A stretch of DNA of 64,000 nucleotides, from assembly GCA_937871505.1 (NCBI GenBank), contig CALMPF010000002.1, forward strand, positions 1 to 64,000. Direction: 5' to 3'. The notes beneath the pieces were generated by a model. That model was not told the origin of the DNA. It did not search any database and saw only the letters and a program-made list of their open reading frames with translations. The DNA comes from an uncultured Planctomycetia bacterium. GTDB lineage: Bacteria > Planctomycetota > Phycisphaerae > Phycisphaerales > SM1A02. Positions 8,313 through 17,256 of the stretch are shown here, piece by piece. The first letter of the stretch is position 1. Each line of letters begins with the position of its first letter. The translations under genes and the position numbers were made by a program.

Positions 8313-9806
8313 ATGCCCCGCACCCGACTGACCACCATCATCGCAACGCTCGGTCCGGCGACCTCCGACGAGGACGCCATCGCGGCGATGATCGAGGCGG
8401 GGGCCTCGATCTTCCGGCTGAACTTCAGCCACGGAGAGCCTCAGGAGCACGCGGCGCGCCTCGCTGCGGTGCGCCGTGCGTCGGAGCGATGCGGCCGCCC
8501 GATCGGCGTCCTCGGCGACCTTCAGGGGCCGAAGATCCGCTGCGCTCGCATCGCCGGGGCGGGCGCCGCGCTCGTGGCGGGCGAGGAGGTCTTCCTCGTG
8601 CGTGGCGACGACGTCGTCGATTCCTCGCGGCGCCCGCTTCGCCTCGGGAGCACCTACGCAGGGCTTGTCGAGGAAGTGCAGCCGGGGCACCGCGTCTTGC
8701 TCGACGACGGCGCCATCCGCCTGCTCGCCGTCGAACGCGACCGCGACCAGGACGGGCTGCGCTGCACGGTCGTCCACGGCGGACTGCTGCTTTCGCGCAA
8801 GGGGATCAACCTCCCCGACACCGAGATCCGGCTTCCGGCGCTCGACGAGCGCGATCTCGACTGGGTTGAGTGGGCGATCCGCAACGACATCGACTTCCTG
8901 GGGCTCTCCTTCGTGCAGGGGGCCGGGGACATCGACGACCTCCGCCGCCGCGTCGCTGCGTCCGCCGCAGCGCTCGGACTCCACGGCTTTCGCATGTCGA
9001 TCGTCGCGAAGATCGAGCGGCCGAAGGCGGTGGAGAACATCGAGGCGATCGCCCAGGCCGCAGATGCCGTCATGATCGCGCGGGGCGATCTCGGGGTCGA
9101 GCTCGACCTGGCGCAGGTTCCCGTCATCCAGAAGCGCCTGATCAAGGTCTGCCGCTCATGGGGGCGGCCGACGATCGTCGCCACCCAGATGCTCCAGGGG
9201 ATGATCGAGTCGCCCATTCCCACGCGTGCCGAGGCGAGCGATGTCGCCAACGCGATTCTCGAGGGCGCCGACGCGGTGATGCTCTCGGGCGAGACGGCGA
9301 TCGGCCGCTATCCGGCGATCGCGGTGGAGACGATGCGCCGGATCGCCCAGGCGGTCGAGGCGTGGGTCGTCGAGCAGCCCCTCGCCGATGCGGCCCCTAC
9401 GCGGCTGGTCGAGAGCGGCCATCGCACCGCCGCGCTGGCGCACGGAGTCTGGTACATCGCGCGCGACAACCGCGCCAAGTGCCTCGTCGTCTGGTCGCAG
9501 GCGGGCGGCGGTGCACGCTATCTGAGCCAGAACGAGTTCACCATCCCGATCGCGGCGTTCAGCAGCGATCGGCGAGCGCTGCGGCAGATGGCGCTCCTGC
9601 GCGGCGTCTATCCGGTCCTGCTCGATCCTCCGCCGAGCTCGCTCGGCGCCTGGACCGAGCATGTCGACCGGTGGCTCGTCGAGCACGCGTGGGCGACCGC
9701 GGGGGATCGCGTCGTGATGATCGGCGGCTCCCCGCTGGGCGTGGCAGGGGTGACCAACTCGATCGCGCTGCACGAAGTCGGCCGTCGGGACACGGGATTC
9801 CGCTGA
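8313..9806 (+). CDS. pyk: Pyruvate kinase
   Basis: Catalyses phosphoenolpyruvate + ADP to pyruvate + ATP in glycolysis. The 497-residue protein has all main signatures: FRLNFSHGE (residues 32-40), GDLQGPKIR, the KIERPKAVENIEAI active-site segment with the catalytic lysine, IARGDLGVE for Mg/substrate binding, ATQML and SGETAIGRYP, followed by the C-terminal effector domain. Length is near the usual 470-490. The start ATG 8313 gives MPRTRLTTIIATLGPAT, the standard N-terminus; the open frame upstream overlaps the preceding gene. It follows the solute-binding protein gene by 31 bp and may be cotranscribed. A hairpin terminator follows. Confidence 0.95.
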   Translation: MPRTRLTTIIATLGPATSDEDAIAAMIEAGASIFRLNFSHGEPQEHAARLAAVRRASERCGRPIGVLGDLQGPKIRCARIAGAGAALVAGEEVFLVRGDDVVDSSRRPLRLGSTYAGLVEEVQPGHRVLLDDGAIRLLAVERDRDQDGLRCTVVHGGLLLSRKGINLPDTEIRLPALDERDLDWVEWAIRNDIDFLGLSFVQGAGDIDDLRRRVAASAAALGLHGFRMSIVAKIERPKAVENIEAIAQAADAVMIARGDLGVELDLAQVPVIQKRLIKVCRSWGRPTIVATQMLQGMIESPIPTRAEASDVANAILEGADAVMLSGETAIGRYPAIAVETMRRIAQAVEAWVVEQPLADAAPTRLVESGHRTAALAHGVWYIARDNRAKCLVVWSQAGGGARYLSQNEFTIPIAAFSSDRRALRQMALLRGVYPVLLDPPPSSLGAWTEHVDRWLVEHAWATAGDRVVMIGGSPLGVAGVTNSIALHEVGRRDTGFR

Positions 9807-9867
9807 ACCCGCCGCGGGGCCTCCGGCGCCGGTCGCTCCGCGCGGCCGACCCGTCGACCAAACGAGA

Positions 9868-9894
9868 CCGCCTGCGCCGAGAGGGCGCAGGCGG
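9868..9894. terminator. Bidirectional hairpin terminator
   Basis: A perfect 11-bp stem (CCGCCTGCGCC at 9868-9878 with its complement at 9884-9894) and a 5-nt loop, placed between the convergent ends of pyk and the P-domain gene. There is no T-tract. Confidence 0.65.
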
Positions 9895-9934
9895 CTTCAG
9901 ATGCTTGACTGACGGATCGAGGTCGCCTCCGCGA

Positions 9935-10591
9935 TCACGCGCGACGGCGACGGCCGCCGGCCAGGCCGGCGAGGCCGAGGAGCGCGAGAGCGCTCGGAGC
10001 CGGGATGGGGTTCTTGACGAAGTCGAGGCTCCACGCGCTGAGCGAGCCGAGGTCGCCAGCGGCGTTGTCGGAGATCGTCAGGCGCCAAGTGCCCTTGGCG
10101 TTGAGGCCTCCGAAAGCGGCGAGGAGGGAGACCTGCGCGGAGGAGTTGGCGCCGGTCGCGAAGTAGTTGCCGGGGGCGATCGGGAGGCCGGCTCCCACGG
10201 CGGCGGCGGCGGTCCAGATGTTTCCGCCGAAGGGGAGGTTGGCGTCGTTGAACGAGTCGTTGAACGAGTAGGTTCCGCCGAAGTCGCTCGAGTCGCCGAA
10301 GCCGGTGTTCACGCGACCGATCCGCTCGAAGAGGGTGGTCGAAACCGAGTTGTTGTCCATGTCGATGAACGTGAGCGTGGCGGTGAGGTCCCCGGCCCAC
10401 GTGTGGATCAGGCCGAGCAGGCTGACGGTGATGTCGCCGACGAAGAACTCGTCGGTGATCACGATGTCGCTCGAGACACCGACGGGGTTGTTGTCCGGAA
10501 TCGTGAAGCCGTTGCCGGTGTAGACGGTGGCGCTGGCGAACGAGGCCACCGCGAGCGAGGCTGCGGTGGCGATCAGGCTGTTGCGAAGCAT
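9935..10591 (-). CDS. Exported P-domain (proprotein-convertase-type) protein with PEP-CTERM-like tail
   Basis: A 218-residue secreted protein. It has an N-terminal signal peptide (MLRNSLIATAASLAVASFASA), then a beta-sandwich of the P/Homo B type, best seen in KGTWRLTISDNAAGDLGSLS (about 167-186), the hallmark of subtilisin-like convertase P domains; no protease domain is attached. The C-terminus PAPSALALLGLAGLAGGRRRRA is PEP-CTERM-like: a Pro-containing motif, a short hydrophobic helix and a basic tail, which marks proteins for exosortase-linked sorting. A strong AAGGAGAG ribosome site precedes ATG 10591. It is the only protein in the window with this tail; the other exported proteins use dockerin-like repeats. 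Likely role: surface or matrix protein. Confidence 0.75.
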   Translation of the reverse strand: MLRNSLIATAASLAVASFASATVYTGNGFTIPDNNPVGVSSDIVITDEFFVGDITVSLLGLIHTWAGDLTATLTFIDMDNNSVSTTLFERIGRVNTGFGDSSDFGGTYSFNDSFNDANLPFGGNIWTAAAAVGAGLPIAPGNYFATGANSSAQVSLLAAFGGLNAKGTWRLTISDNAAGDLGSLSAWSLDFVKNPIPAPSALALLGLAGLAGGRRRRA

Positions 10592-11167
10592 GTGGGCGTC
10601 TCTCCTTGCCTTGCGACCCGGCGACCGCGACTGCGGTGCGACGGGCTGTGCGTGTCGCGGACGCCGCACGGCGTCCGACTTGGGCGCTGACGCGCCGGGA
10701 GACGAGAGCCCGATCGGGCGAGGAGCGGTCTGCACGCGAGCGCGGCACCACCGCGCACAGGGTGTGCCGTCAATGGCGCGCCCGGCGTCTCGATGTGCGT
10801 TCCGTCAGGACGCAGGCTTTCAGGGCCAGCTCGCGGCGGAGTCGCACCGTGCGTTGTCGGGGACTCTCCTCCTCCCCACGCACCCTTCCCTCGCACGCGT
10901 CGTCGTCCCTCGCACGCGGCCAGCGCTCGCTCAGGGGAGAATGCTCCCCGCTTCGAGCGGATGCCACGTCCGCATGGCGCGACGACGCTGACCGATCGGT
11001 CCCTGTCAGGACCGGTACAGCGTCATGCAGAGTCGAATGTACAAGCTGTGGAAAGGATTGCAAGTGCGTCTGGGCGGCACTCGGTTCGGGGTTGGGGAAG
11101 GTCTGGAGTCCGTTCGGTTCGGAGGGCCTCTCCCGGCACCCCTCCGCTGCGGCTACCTTGCCCCCGG
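10592..11167. other. Gene-free stretch before the atp operon with three adjacent hairpins
   Basis: No convincing gene. At 10934-10973 three short hairpins follow each other with shared bases: GGGGAG/CTCCCC, CCGCT/AGCGG and GCGGA/TCCGC. A direct repeat CCCTCGCACGCG occurs twice near 10892-10918. This may be a remnant repeat or a structured leader, but it lies about 190 bp from the atp start codon. Confidence 0.4.
11154..11159 (+). promoter_or_regulatory. -10 box TACCTT for the atp operon
   Basis: TACCTT ends 8 nt before ATG 11168, with no ribosome site between them. It fits the leaderless pattern described in the findings. Confidence 0.4.
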
Positions 11168-11515
11168 ATGGCGACCCCAGAAGCTCTCGATCCCGACCGG
11201 CCTCCCGAGGAGGAGCCCATTCGCCCCCCGCCCATGCCGGAGTTTCCCGACACGGAGACGCTCCGCCGCAAGGTCGGTGGGGCGGTCGCCCCGCCCCCGC
11301 GCTCGGGCCGAGAGCTTCGCATCCTCGGGCGGGTCGCCGTCGTGGGGTTTCAGGTTGTCGCAGAAGTGGCTGGCGGCCTCCTCCTCGGCTGGCTCGTCGA
11401 CAAGGCGCTCGGGACGGCTCCGCGCTGGACCACCGTCGGCGGGCTCGTCGGAGTCGCCGTCGCCATCATCAACTTCATCCGCAACGCGCTGCGGCTCCGG
11501 CGAGAGATGACATGA
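11168..11515 (+). CDS. AtpZ/AtpI-family ATP synthase accessory protein
   Basis: A 115-residue protein with a Pro/Glu-rich cytoplasmic N-terminal half and two predicted membrane helices (about residues 57-76 and 88-106). The segment VVAEVAGGLLLGWLVDKALGT followed by WTTVGGLVGVAVAIINF is typical of the AtpZ/AtpI small membrane proteins that precede F-ATPase operons and help c-ring assembly or Mg/Ca transport. The C-terminus is basic (RNALRLRREMT). Position at the head of the atp cluster and ATGA overlap with the next gene support the call. The start ATG 11168 is preceded by TACCTT 8 nt upstream. Confidence 0.75.
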   Translation: MATPEALDPDRPPEEEPIRPPPMPEFPDTETLRRKVGGAVAPPPRSGRELRILGRVAVVGFQVVAEVAGGLLLGWLVDKALGTAPRWTTVGGLVGVAVAIINFIRNALRLRREMT

Positions 11516-11940
11516 CCCCCGAACCGAGGATCGCCCTGCCTCTCTCGCCGCTCCTGGTCGCCTCCGCCGCGGGCATCCTTCCGGTGTGCGGGCTGCTCGC
11601 CCTGCTCGGGGTGATGCTCGGCCGGGCGGGTCCATTCCTCTCCGCGTCCCTCGGAACCGCGCTGGTCGCGCTCGGGGCGGCGCTCCTCGCGACCTTCGCC
11701 TCGGTCCCGTGGATCGCCAAGCCCGCATCGACGGCGATGCTCGCGTGGACAGCGGGCTCCATGCTGCGGCTGCTGCTCACGGCAGCGGGGGCGTTTCTGC
11801 TATACTCCGCCCCCCCATCGGGCTGGCTTCACGGCGTGGGCGAGGCGCGAGCCCCGTTTCTCCTCGCCGTGGCGACCGCCTACCTCGCGGGCCTGCTCGC
11901 CGAGGTCGGGGTGGTTGCCCGAATTCTGCGCCAAACCTGA
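11512..11940 (+). CDS. ATP synthase subunit I-like membrane protein
   Basis: A 142-residue hydrophobic protein with about four predicted membrane helices (near residues 13-35, 40-62, 70-93, 110-137). It has no strong motif, but size, topology and location between the AtpZ-like gene and atpB are those of subunit I (UncI/AtpI-type), which assists c-ring assembly. It starts by an ATGA overlap with the preceding gene at 11512-11515, so translation is coupled. Family assignment rests mainly on context. Confidence 0.6.
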   Translation: MTPEPRIALPLSPLLVASAAGILPVCGLLALLGVMLGRAGPFLSASLGTALVALGAALLATFASVPWIAKPASTAMLAWTAGSMLRLLLTAAGAFLLYSAPPSGWLHGVGEARAPFLLAVATAYLAGLLAEVGVVARILRQT

Positions 11941-12028
11941 GTTTCTCCGGCGTCAGCTCCAGTCGCCCGCCGCGAGCCCCGAGTCCCAGCCCCCGGCCGG
12001 CTTGCCGGCCAGCCCCCTTCGCCTCGTG

Positions 12029-13027
12029 ATGCTGCCCACCCCAGCCTCGCTCCTTCTGCTCGCAGCGGATGCCGCCGGCGGCGCTCACAAGCACGTCGAG
12101 CCCGGGCCGCTGGACCACTCTGTCGACATCATCCTCTGGAAGACCGTGGGCGGCGCAACGCTCGTGAGCACGCAGCTCCTGACGCTCTTCATCGCGGCGA
12201 TCGCGACGGTCTTCGTGATGCTTCGCGTCTCCCGGGCGATGGAGACGGGACCGGAGTCGGATGGGCACCGCCGATACCTCACGCGGGGACGTTTCGGGCA
12301 GTTCTTCGAGGCGATCATCGTCTACCTCCGGGATCAGATGATCCGGCCGATGCTGGGCGACGCCAACACCGCCCGCTACACCCCGTTCCTGCTCACGCTC
12401 TTCTTCTTCATCTGGATCTGCAACGTCATCGGCCTGGTGCCGCTGCTGAGCTTTCAGCACCTCGCCGGCGGGGTTGCCATCGGCGATTACCACTGGGCGA
12501 TGCTCGGCGGCACGGCGACCGCGAACATCTCGGTGACCGCGGGTCTCGCGGTGATCGCGTTCGTCGCGATCCAGGCGCACGGCTTTCGAGAGCTCGGCGT
12601 GAAGGGCTGGGCGCACCACCTCCTCGGCGGCGGCCCCTGGTGGCTGGCGCCGCTGATGGTGCCGGTCGAGCTGATCGGGATGATCATCAAGCCCGCCGCG
12701 CTGGCGATCCGTCTCTTCGCGAACATGCTCGCGGGCCACACGCTGATGGCCACCGTCCTGCTCTTCGGCTACATGGCCCTCAGCGCAGGCCTCGGATGGC
12801 TGGTCGGCGGGAGCATCACCGTCGTCTCCGGCGTCGTGGCGGTCGCGCTGATGCTGCTGGAACTCTTCGTCGCGACGCTTCAGGCCTTCGTCTTCATGTT
12901 CCTGACGACGGTCTTCATCAGCCTGATGAGCAGCCACGACCACGATCACGAGCAGGGCCACGAGCACGCGCACGGAGGTGGCCACGGAGAGGCTGCCAAC
13001 GCCGGCGCGGAGGCGATGGCTCACTGA
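12029..13027 (+). CDS. atpB: F0F1 ATP synthase subunit a
   Basis: Membrane subunit that forms the proton half-channels next to the c ring. The 332-residue protein has the key segment ELIGMIIKPAALAIRLFANM containing the essential arginine in helix 5 (about 225-240), and the preceding HLLGGGPWWLAPLMVPV. The last helix is followed by a His/Glu-rich tail (HDHDHEQGHEHAHGGGH), which could bind metal and is unusual for subunit a. I start at ATG 12029; a GTG sits one codon earlier and the open frame goes up to 11915. It is third in the cluster, 88 bp after the subunit I-like gene. Confidence 0.92.
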   Translation: MLPTPASLLLLAADAAGGAHKHVEPGPLDHSVDIILWKTVGGATLVSTQLLTLFIAAIATVFVMLRVSRAMETGPESDGHRRYLTRGRFGQFFEAIIVYLRDQMIRPMLGDANTARYTPFLLTLFFFIWICNVIGLVPLLSFQHLAGGVAIGDYHWAMLGGTATANISVTAGLAVIAFVAIQAHGFRELGVKGWAHHLLGGGPWWLAPLMVPVELIGMIIKPAALAIRLFANMLAGHTLMATVLLFGYMALSAGLGWLVGGSITVVSGVVAVALMLLELFVATLQAFVFMFLTTVFISLMSSHDHDHEQGHEHAHGGGHGEAANAGAEAMAH

Positions 13028-13178
13028 GCCGCTGCGCCGATCGCGCGCGGCGGCCGCAGCGAACCTGCCGACCTGTCACCGACGAACGCGGCGAAGGCCG
13101 CCTTCGGACGGATTCAAGCCCGAAGTCGAACCAACCCCTCACGCCGCCCATGCGGCAACTGACGGAGCCAGAATCGAA

Positions 13179-13541
13179 ATGCGCAATCTGATCGTCCTCG
13201 TCGCCCTTGCCTTCCTCGCCCTCTCGATCGTCGCCGTCGAGCCTGCGCTGGCGCAGGACGTCACGGTCGAACAGCAGGTCGCCATCAAGCAGGCCCGCGG
13301 CTGGGGCGCCGGCCTCGGCATCGGCCTCGGTTCCGGTCTCGCCGCGGGCCTCGCGGTCATCGGCGCCGGCCTTGGCATCGGCCGCATCGGCGGCAGCGCG
13401 GTCGAGTCGATCGCCCGCCAGCCGGAAATGGCCGGCAGCATCTTCACGAACATGATTCTCGCTGCGGCGCTGATCGAGGGTGCGACGCTCTTCGCCGTCG
13501 TCGTCGCCTTCCTCGGCATGGGACAGGCGAACGGCTTCTGA
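13179..13541 (+). CDS. atpE: F0F1 ATP synthase subunit c
   Basis: A 120-residue c-ring subunit, longer than the usual 75-85 because of a cleavable-looking signal sequence (MRNLIVLVALAFLALSIVAV..ALAQ, about 26 residues). The mature part shows helix 1 with Gly repeats (GLGIGLGSGLAAGLAVIGAG), the polar loop ARQPE and helix 2 with the ion-binding glutamate in AALIEGATLF. The Gln in helix 1 and Ser after the Glu that mark sodium-binding rings are absent, so coupling is probably to protons. Start ATG 13179 is at the signal peptide. Signal-bearing c subunits are known in some bacteria. Confidence 0.9.
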   Translation: MRNLIVLVALAFLALSIVAVEPALAQDVTVEQQVAIKQARGWGAGLGIGLGSGLAAGLAVIGAGLGIGRIGGSAVESIARQPEMAGSIFTNMILAAALIEGATLFAVVVAFLGMGQANGF

Positions 13542-13891
13542 CGTCGTGCCGCCGCACGGCGCGGGGGGCTGCACCGTTCGCATCGCGACCGGATGAGGCC
13601 TCCGCAGCGCGTCGGCGGATCGGGCGTTGTCCAGCCTCCGCAGCCGCTGCGGCGTGAGCCGCGCACGCTGCGTGTGCCCCTCCCGGGCCTGCGCAGCCGA
13701 CCGAGCCGGCCCGGAAGGGAGCCCGCGCCCTGCTGATCCGCCGCTTCGCCTCGGCCCTCGCGCAGGCGTCCCCGACGTGACCGATGTGACCGATGTGACC
13801 GCCGCCCCCAGTGTGACCGATCTCCGCGCGGCAGGCTTCCGTGTGACCCTTCCCGCGCCCGCCTCCCGCGATCCCGCCCCCGGAGTTGCCC
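13542..13891. other. 350-bp gap between atpE and atpF
   Basis: Unusually long spacer inside the atp operon with no convincing gene. GTGACCGAT occurs three times in tandem or near-tandem at 13777-13800 and again near 13813. A hairpin could form around 13680-13725 (CCCGGGCC-like arms). It may uncouple synthesis of subunit c, needed in many copies, from the F/H/A genes. Confidence 0.4.
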
Positions 13892-14437
13892 ATGTCGATG
13901 CTCCCCGTCAGCCCGGTCCTCCTCGCCGCCGAGATGGGCGAACCGATGGACTTCCAGTGGGTGCCGCACGTCCTGACGATCGTCGTCTTCCTCGCGACGT
14001 TCGTCTTCCTTTATAAGGTGGCGTGGCCCCGGATCGTCGGCGGCCTCGAAGCCCGCGAGCAGAAGATCCTCAACGACCTCCGCTCCGCCGACGAGGCCCG
14101 CGAGCAGGCGAAGGCGGCGCTGGCGAGCTACGAGCGCAGCCTCGCCGAGGCGCGGACGGAGTCCGCGAAGCTCATCGCGCAGGCCAAGGCCGACGCCGAG
14201 GCCGTCGCCGCCCAGCTCCGCTCGCGCAACGAGACCGAGCTCGCCGCGATGAAGCAGCGGGCGATGCAGGACATCGACGCCGCGCGCGCAGCCGCGGTGA
14301 CCGATCTCCATGCCCAGAGCGCCAACCTCGCCACCGCGATGGCGCGGCAGATCCTCCGCCGCGAGATCGGGCCCTCCGACCAGCAGCGCCTGATCGAGGA
14401 GTCGCTGAAGGAACTCGCCGCGTCGCGGCGAAACTGA
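13892..14437 (+). CDS. atpF: F0F1 ATP synthase subunit b
   Basis: A 181-residue peripheral-stalk subunit. One N-terminal membrane helix (about residues 24-42, VLTIVVFLATFVFLYKVAW) is followed by a long charged coiled coil (about 50-175) with the typical Arg-Glu-Lys and Ala-rich pattern. ATG 13892 has CGGAG 7 nt upstream; a TTG two codons earlier is less likely. It is 61 bp ahead of atpH. Only one b-type gene is present in the window, so a homodimeric stalk is likely. Confidence 0.9.
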   Translation: MSMLPVSPVLLAAEMGEPMDFQWVPHVLTIVVFLATFVFLYKVAWPRIVGGLEAREQKILNDLRSADEAREQAKAALASYERSLAEARTESAKLIAQAKADAEAVAAQLRSRNETELAAMKQRAMQDIDAARAAAVTDLHAQSANLATAMARQILRREIGPSDQQRLIEESLKELAASRRN

Positions 14438-14498
14438 CCCGCTCCGATCGACCGCCGAGCACCTCGGTCGCCGCTCTCTCCGCACTCCCGAGCCCCCC

Positions 14499-15098
14499 GT
14501 GCCCACGAACACCGTCGACGCCGTCGCGCTCTCGTACGCCCGGGCGCTCTTTCAGCTTGCCGAGAGCGCCGGCGGGCGCCCCAAGCTTGAGGAGATCGCC
14601 GACGAGCTCGAGCAGCTCATCGAACTGATCCGCGCGGACCGCCGCTTCGGCGAGTTCGTCACCTCGCCGATTCTCGATCGTCAGCGCCGCGCCGAGGCGC
14701 TGCGCCGCATTCTCAACGGCCGCGTGACCGACCTGCTGCTCCGCTTCGTGCTCGTGCTCGGCCAGAAGGGCCGGCTCGGGCACATCGAGGCGATCGCCCG
14801 CGCCTACGACGCCCTCATGCAGGAGTCCTTCGGGCGCGTCGAGGTCGATGTGATCACGGCCGTTCCGGTCGAGGCGGCGCAGCTCGAGTCGATCCGCGCG
14901 CTTGTGCAGGGCGCCATCGGCCGCGAGCCGGTGCTGCACCGCTCCGTCGATCCGACGATGCTCGGAGGCATCAAGCTCCGCATCGGCGACCAGCTCATCG
15001 ACGGATCGGTCGCCGGACGCCTGCGCCGAATCCGCGATTCCGTCGTTGCGGGCAGCGGCGCCGTCCGCGAGAACCTCGGGCGGATCGTGACCGACTGA
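14499..15098 (+). CDS. atpH: F0F1 ATP synthase subunit delta
   Basis: A 199-residue OSCP/delta subunit linking the F1 head to the b stalk. The N-terminal helical domain has [17 protein letters not shown] (about 4-20), and the C-terminal domain has the conserved end [20 protein letters not shown] (about 164-183). Start is GTG 14499. Length is a little above the usual 175-185. It lies between atpF and atpA in the standard order, 73 bp before atpA. Confidence 0.92.
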   Translation: MPTNTVDAVALSYARALFQLAESAGGRPKLEEIADELEQLIELIRADRRFGEFVTSPILDRQRRAEALRRILNGRVTDLLLRFVLVLGQKGRLGHIEAIARAYDALMQESFGRVEVDVITAVPVEAAQLESIRALVQGAIGREPVLHRSVDPTMLGGIKLRIGDQLIDGSVAGRLRRIRDSVVAGSGAVRENLGRIVTD

Positions 15099-15171
15099 CC
15101 GATCCCGCCCCCCGCAGCACCGACCGCGCCGACACCGGCGCACCCGCCACGCCTCCCGGCCCCAGCTCATC

Positions 15172-16722
15172 ATGAAGATCCGCACCGACGAAATCACCAC
15201 CATCATCAAGCAGGAGATCGAGCAGTTTTCCGGTGAGCTCGAGATCTCCCAGGTCGGCCGCGTCGTCGAAGTCGGCGACGGCATCGCCCGCGTCTACGGG
15301 CTCGGAAGCGCCATGGCGGGCGAGATGCTCGAGTTCAAGACCGAGCACGGCAGCGCGATGGGCCAGGTGATGAACCTCGAGACCGACACCGTCGGTGCCG
15401 TCCTCTACTCGAACGCCAACGCGGTCCGCGAGGGCGACGAAGTCCGCGCCACGGGGAGACTGCTCGATGTCCCGGTCGGTTCCGCGCTTCTCGGGCGCGT
15501 GGTCGATCCGCTCGGGAATCCGCTCGACGGCGGCCCGCCGATCGCCGCCGACGGCACGCGCAAGCTCGACATCGTGGCCCCCGGCATCGCGGCCCGGCAG
15601 CCCGTGAAGGAGCCGCTCCAGTTCGGCATCAAGGCCGTCGACTCGATGATCCCCGTCGGCCGCGGCCAGCGCGAGCTCGTGATCGGCGACCGCAAGACCG
15701 GCAAGACCGCCGTCTGCATCGACTGCATCATCTCCCAGAAGCAGTACTGGGGAACGCCGGAAGCCGTGGTCTGCATCTACGTCGCGGTCGGCCAGAAGGA
15801 CTCGACCGTCGCGGGCGTCGTCGAGACGCTCCGCAAGAACGGCGCGATGGACTACACCATCGTCGTGGCCGCGAACAGCTCGACGCCGGCGCCGATGCAG
15901 TACATCGCTCCCTACGCCGGGTGCGCGATGGGCGAGTACTTCATGTGGCAGGGCAAGGAGGGGAAGACCCCCAAGCACGTGCTCTGCGTCTACGACGACC
16001 TCTCGAAGCAGGCGGTGGCCTATCGGCAGCTCTCGCTGCTGCTCCGCCGCCCGCCGGGACGCGAGGCCTATCCGGGCGACGTCTTCTATCTGCACAGCCG
16101 CCTGCTCGAGCGCGCCACCAAGCTCAGCAACGAGAACGGCGGCGGCTCGCTGACGGCGCTGCCGATCATCGAGACCCAGGAAGGCGACGTCTCGGCGTAC
16201 ATTCCGACCAACGTCATCTCCATCACCGACGGCCAGATCTACCTCCAGCCGGAGCTCTTCTCCGCGGGCGTCCGCCCGGCGATCAACGTCGGCATTTCGG
16301 TCTCTCGCGTCGGCGGAAACGCCCAGATCAAGGCGATGAAGGAAGTCGCCGGTTCGCTGCGCCTCGACCTGGCCCAGTACCGCGAGCTCGAGGCGTTCGC
16401 CCAGGTGGGCACCGAGCTCGACGCCGCGAGCCAGCGCCAGCTCGACCGCGGCGCCCGAATGGTCGAGCTGCTCAAGCAGGGGCAGTACACGCCCTTCGAG
16501 GTGATCGACCAGTGCATCTCGATCTTCGCGGGAACGCGCGGCTTCCTCGACGACGTCCCGCTCGCCTCCGTCCGCGCCTTCGAGAGCGACCTGCTCGACT
16601 ACATGCGCGGTCCGAAGGCGGCGCTGCGGGCGAAGCTCGACGAGAAGCGGTCCTTCAAGGGGATCGAGGAGGAGTTCGCCGCGGCGGTCCGCGAGTTCAA
16701 GGCGAACTGGCGGCCTGCCTGA
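15172..16722 (+). CDS. atpA: F0F1 ATP synthase subunit alpha
   Basis: A 516-residue regulatory nucleotide-binding subunit of F1. The Walker A motif GDRKTGKT is at residues 172-179; [22 protein letters not shown], and the sequence [20 protein letters not shown] are the standard alpha signatures; [16 protein letters not shown] carries the arginine finger region. The N-terminal delta-binding segment ([19 protein letters not shown]) is intact. ATG 15172 fits the family. This is the last atp gene here: no gamma, beta or epsilon gene follows, although those normally come next; a long hairpin repeat begins 220 bp downstream. Confidence 0.97.
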   Translation: MKIRTDEITTIIKQEIEQFSGELEISQVGRVVEVGDGIARVYGLGSAMAGEMLEFKTEHGSAMGQVMNLETDTVGAVLYSNANAVREGDEVRATGRLLDVPVGSALLGRVVDPLGNPLDGGPPIAADGTRKLDIVAPGIAARQPVKEPLQFGIKAVDSMIPVGRGQRELVIGDRKTGKTAVCIDCIISQKQYWGTPEAVVCIYVAVGQKDSTVAGVVETLRKNGAMDYTIVVAANSSTPAPMQYIAPYAGCAMGEYFMWQGKEGKTPKHVLCVYDDLSKQAVAYRQLSLLLRRPPGREAYPGDVFYLHSRLLERATKLSNENGGGSLTALPIIETQEGDVSAYIPTNVISITDGQIYLQPELFSAGVRPAINVGISVSRVGGNAQIKAMKEVAGSLRLDLAQYRELEAFAQVGTELDAASQRQLDRGARMVELLKQGQYTPFEVIDQCISIFAGTRGFLDDVPLASVRAFESDLLDYMRGPKAALRAKLDEKRSFKGIEEEFAAAVREFKANWRPA

Positions 16723-17256
16723 GTCTCGCGTCCTGATCCGCCCGGAGCGCAGCGCCGGGGCGAAGTTCGCCGACGCTCCCGCCGTGCCCCGAGCGAACCG
16801 TCCGGTCCGAGTCGACCGGAGCCCACGCGGGTTCGCGCGCATTGAGCGCCGACGAAGACCGCGCCGGTCGCCGCGCTCGCGGCTCGTCTCGCGGGTGCGC
16901 AGAGAAGAAGCGGCCTCCTGACGAGGTTCACCGACGCATCGACCTAACACTACAGCGCTGGAACGCGTCTGCTGCGGCCGCCCGGATGCGGCATTCTGGC
17001 AGCGTCGCAGCTCGGCTTCGGGCCTCGACGTAGCACTGCGGCTACGCCGTCGGCCCGAAGCCTTCGCTGCTCCTTGCCAGAAGCCGCCCCGAGCTGCCTC
17101 GCGACGACGCGTTCCAGCGCTGTAGTGCTAAGAGTTTCCTTGGCGCCGCGCCGTGGGGTCGCTACGTTCTCCCGGAACGAAGCGCCCGGGGCCGAGGGCG
17201 AACGCGCTCTCGCGCGGGCGCCGAACGAGCGACGACCCCACTTGACGCAGGTCGCG
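16723..17256. other. Gene-free stretch after atpA holding a long hairpin repeat
   Basis: Contains the inverted repeat 16946-17129 and no credible gene. No remnant of atpG is recognisable in any frame between atpA and the repeat or after it. Confidence 0.55.
16946..17129. repeat. 184-bp near-perfect hairpin (hairpin repeat family)
   Basis: Outer arms CTACAGCGCTGGAACGCGTC (from 16950) and its complement at 17106-17125 are perfect; the inner arms 16989-17034 and 17041-17086 also pair over most of their length, leaving a 6-nt loop at 17035-17040. Its core (CTGCTGCGGC..CCGGATGCGGCATTCTG) resembles the core of the elements at 2684 and 59135. A transcript would fold into one long stem, which would probably end or stabilise the atp mRNA. 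Confidence 0.8.

Noticed and set aside
11799-11806. TATACT inside the atpI-like gene as a promoter for atpB
   Set aside because: It lies about 225 nt before atpB with no -35 element and within coding sequence; nothing else supports it.
16723-17256. A decayed atpG after atpA
   Set aside because: I looked for gamma-subunit motifs in all frames and found none.
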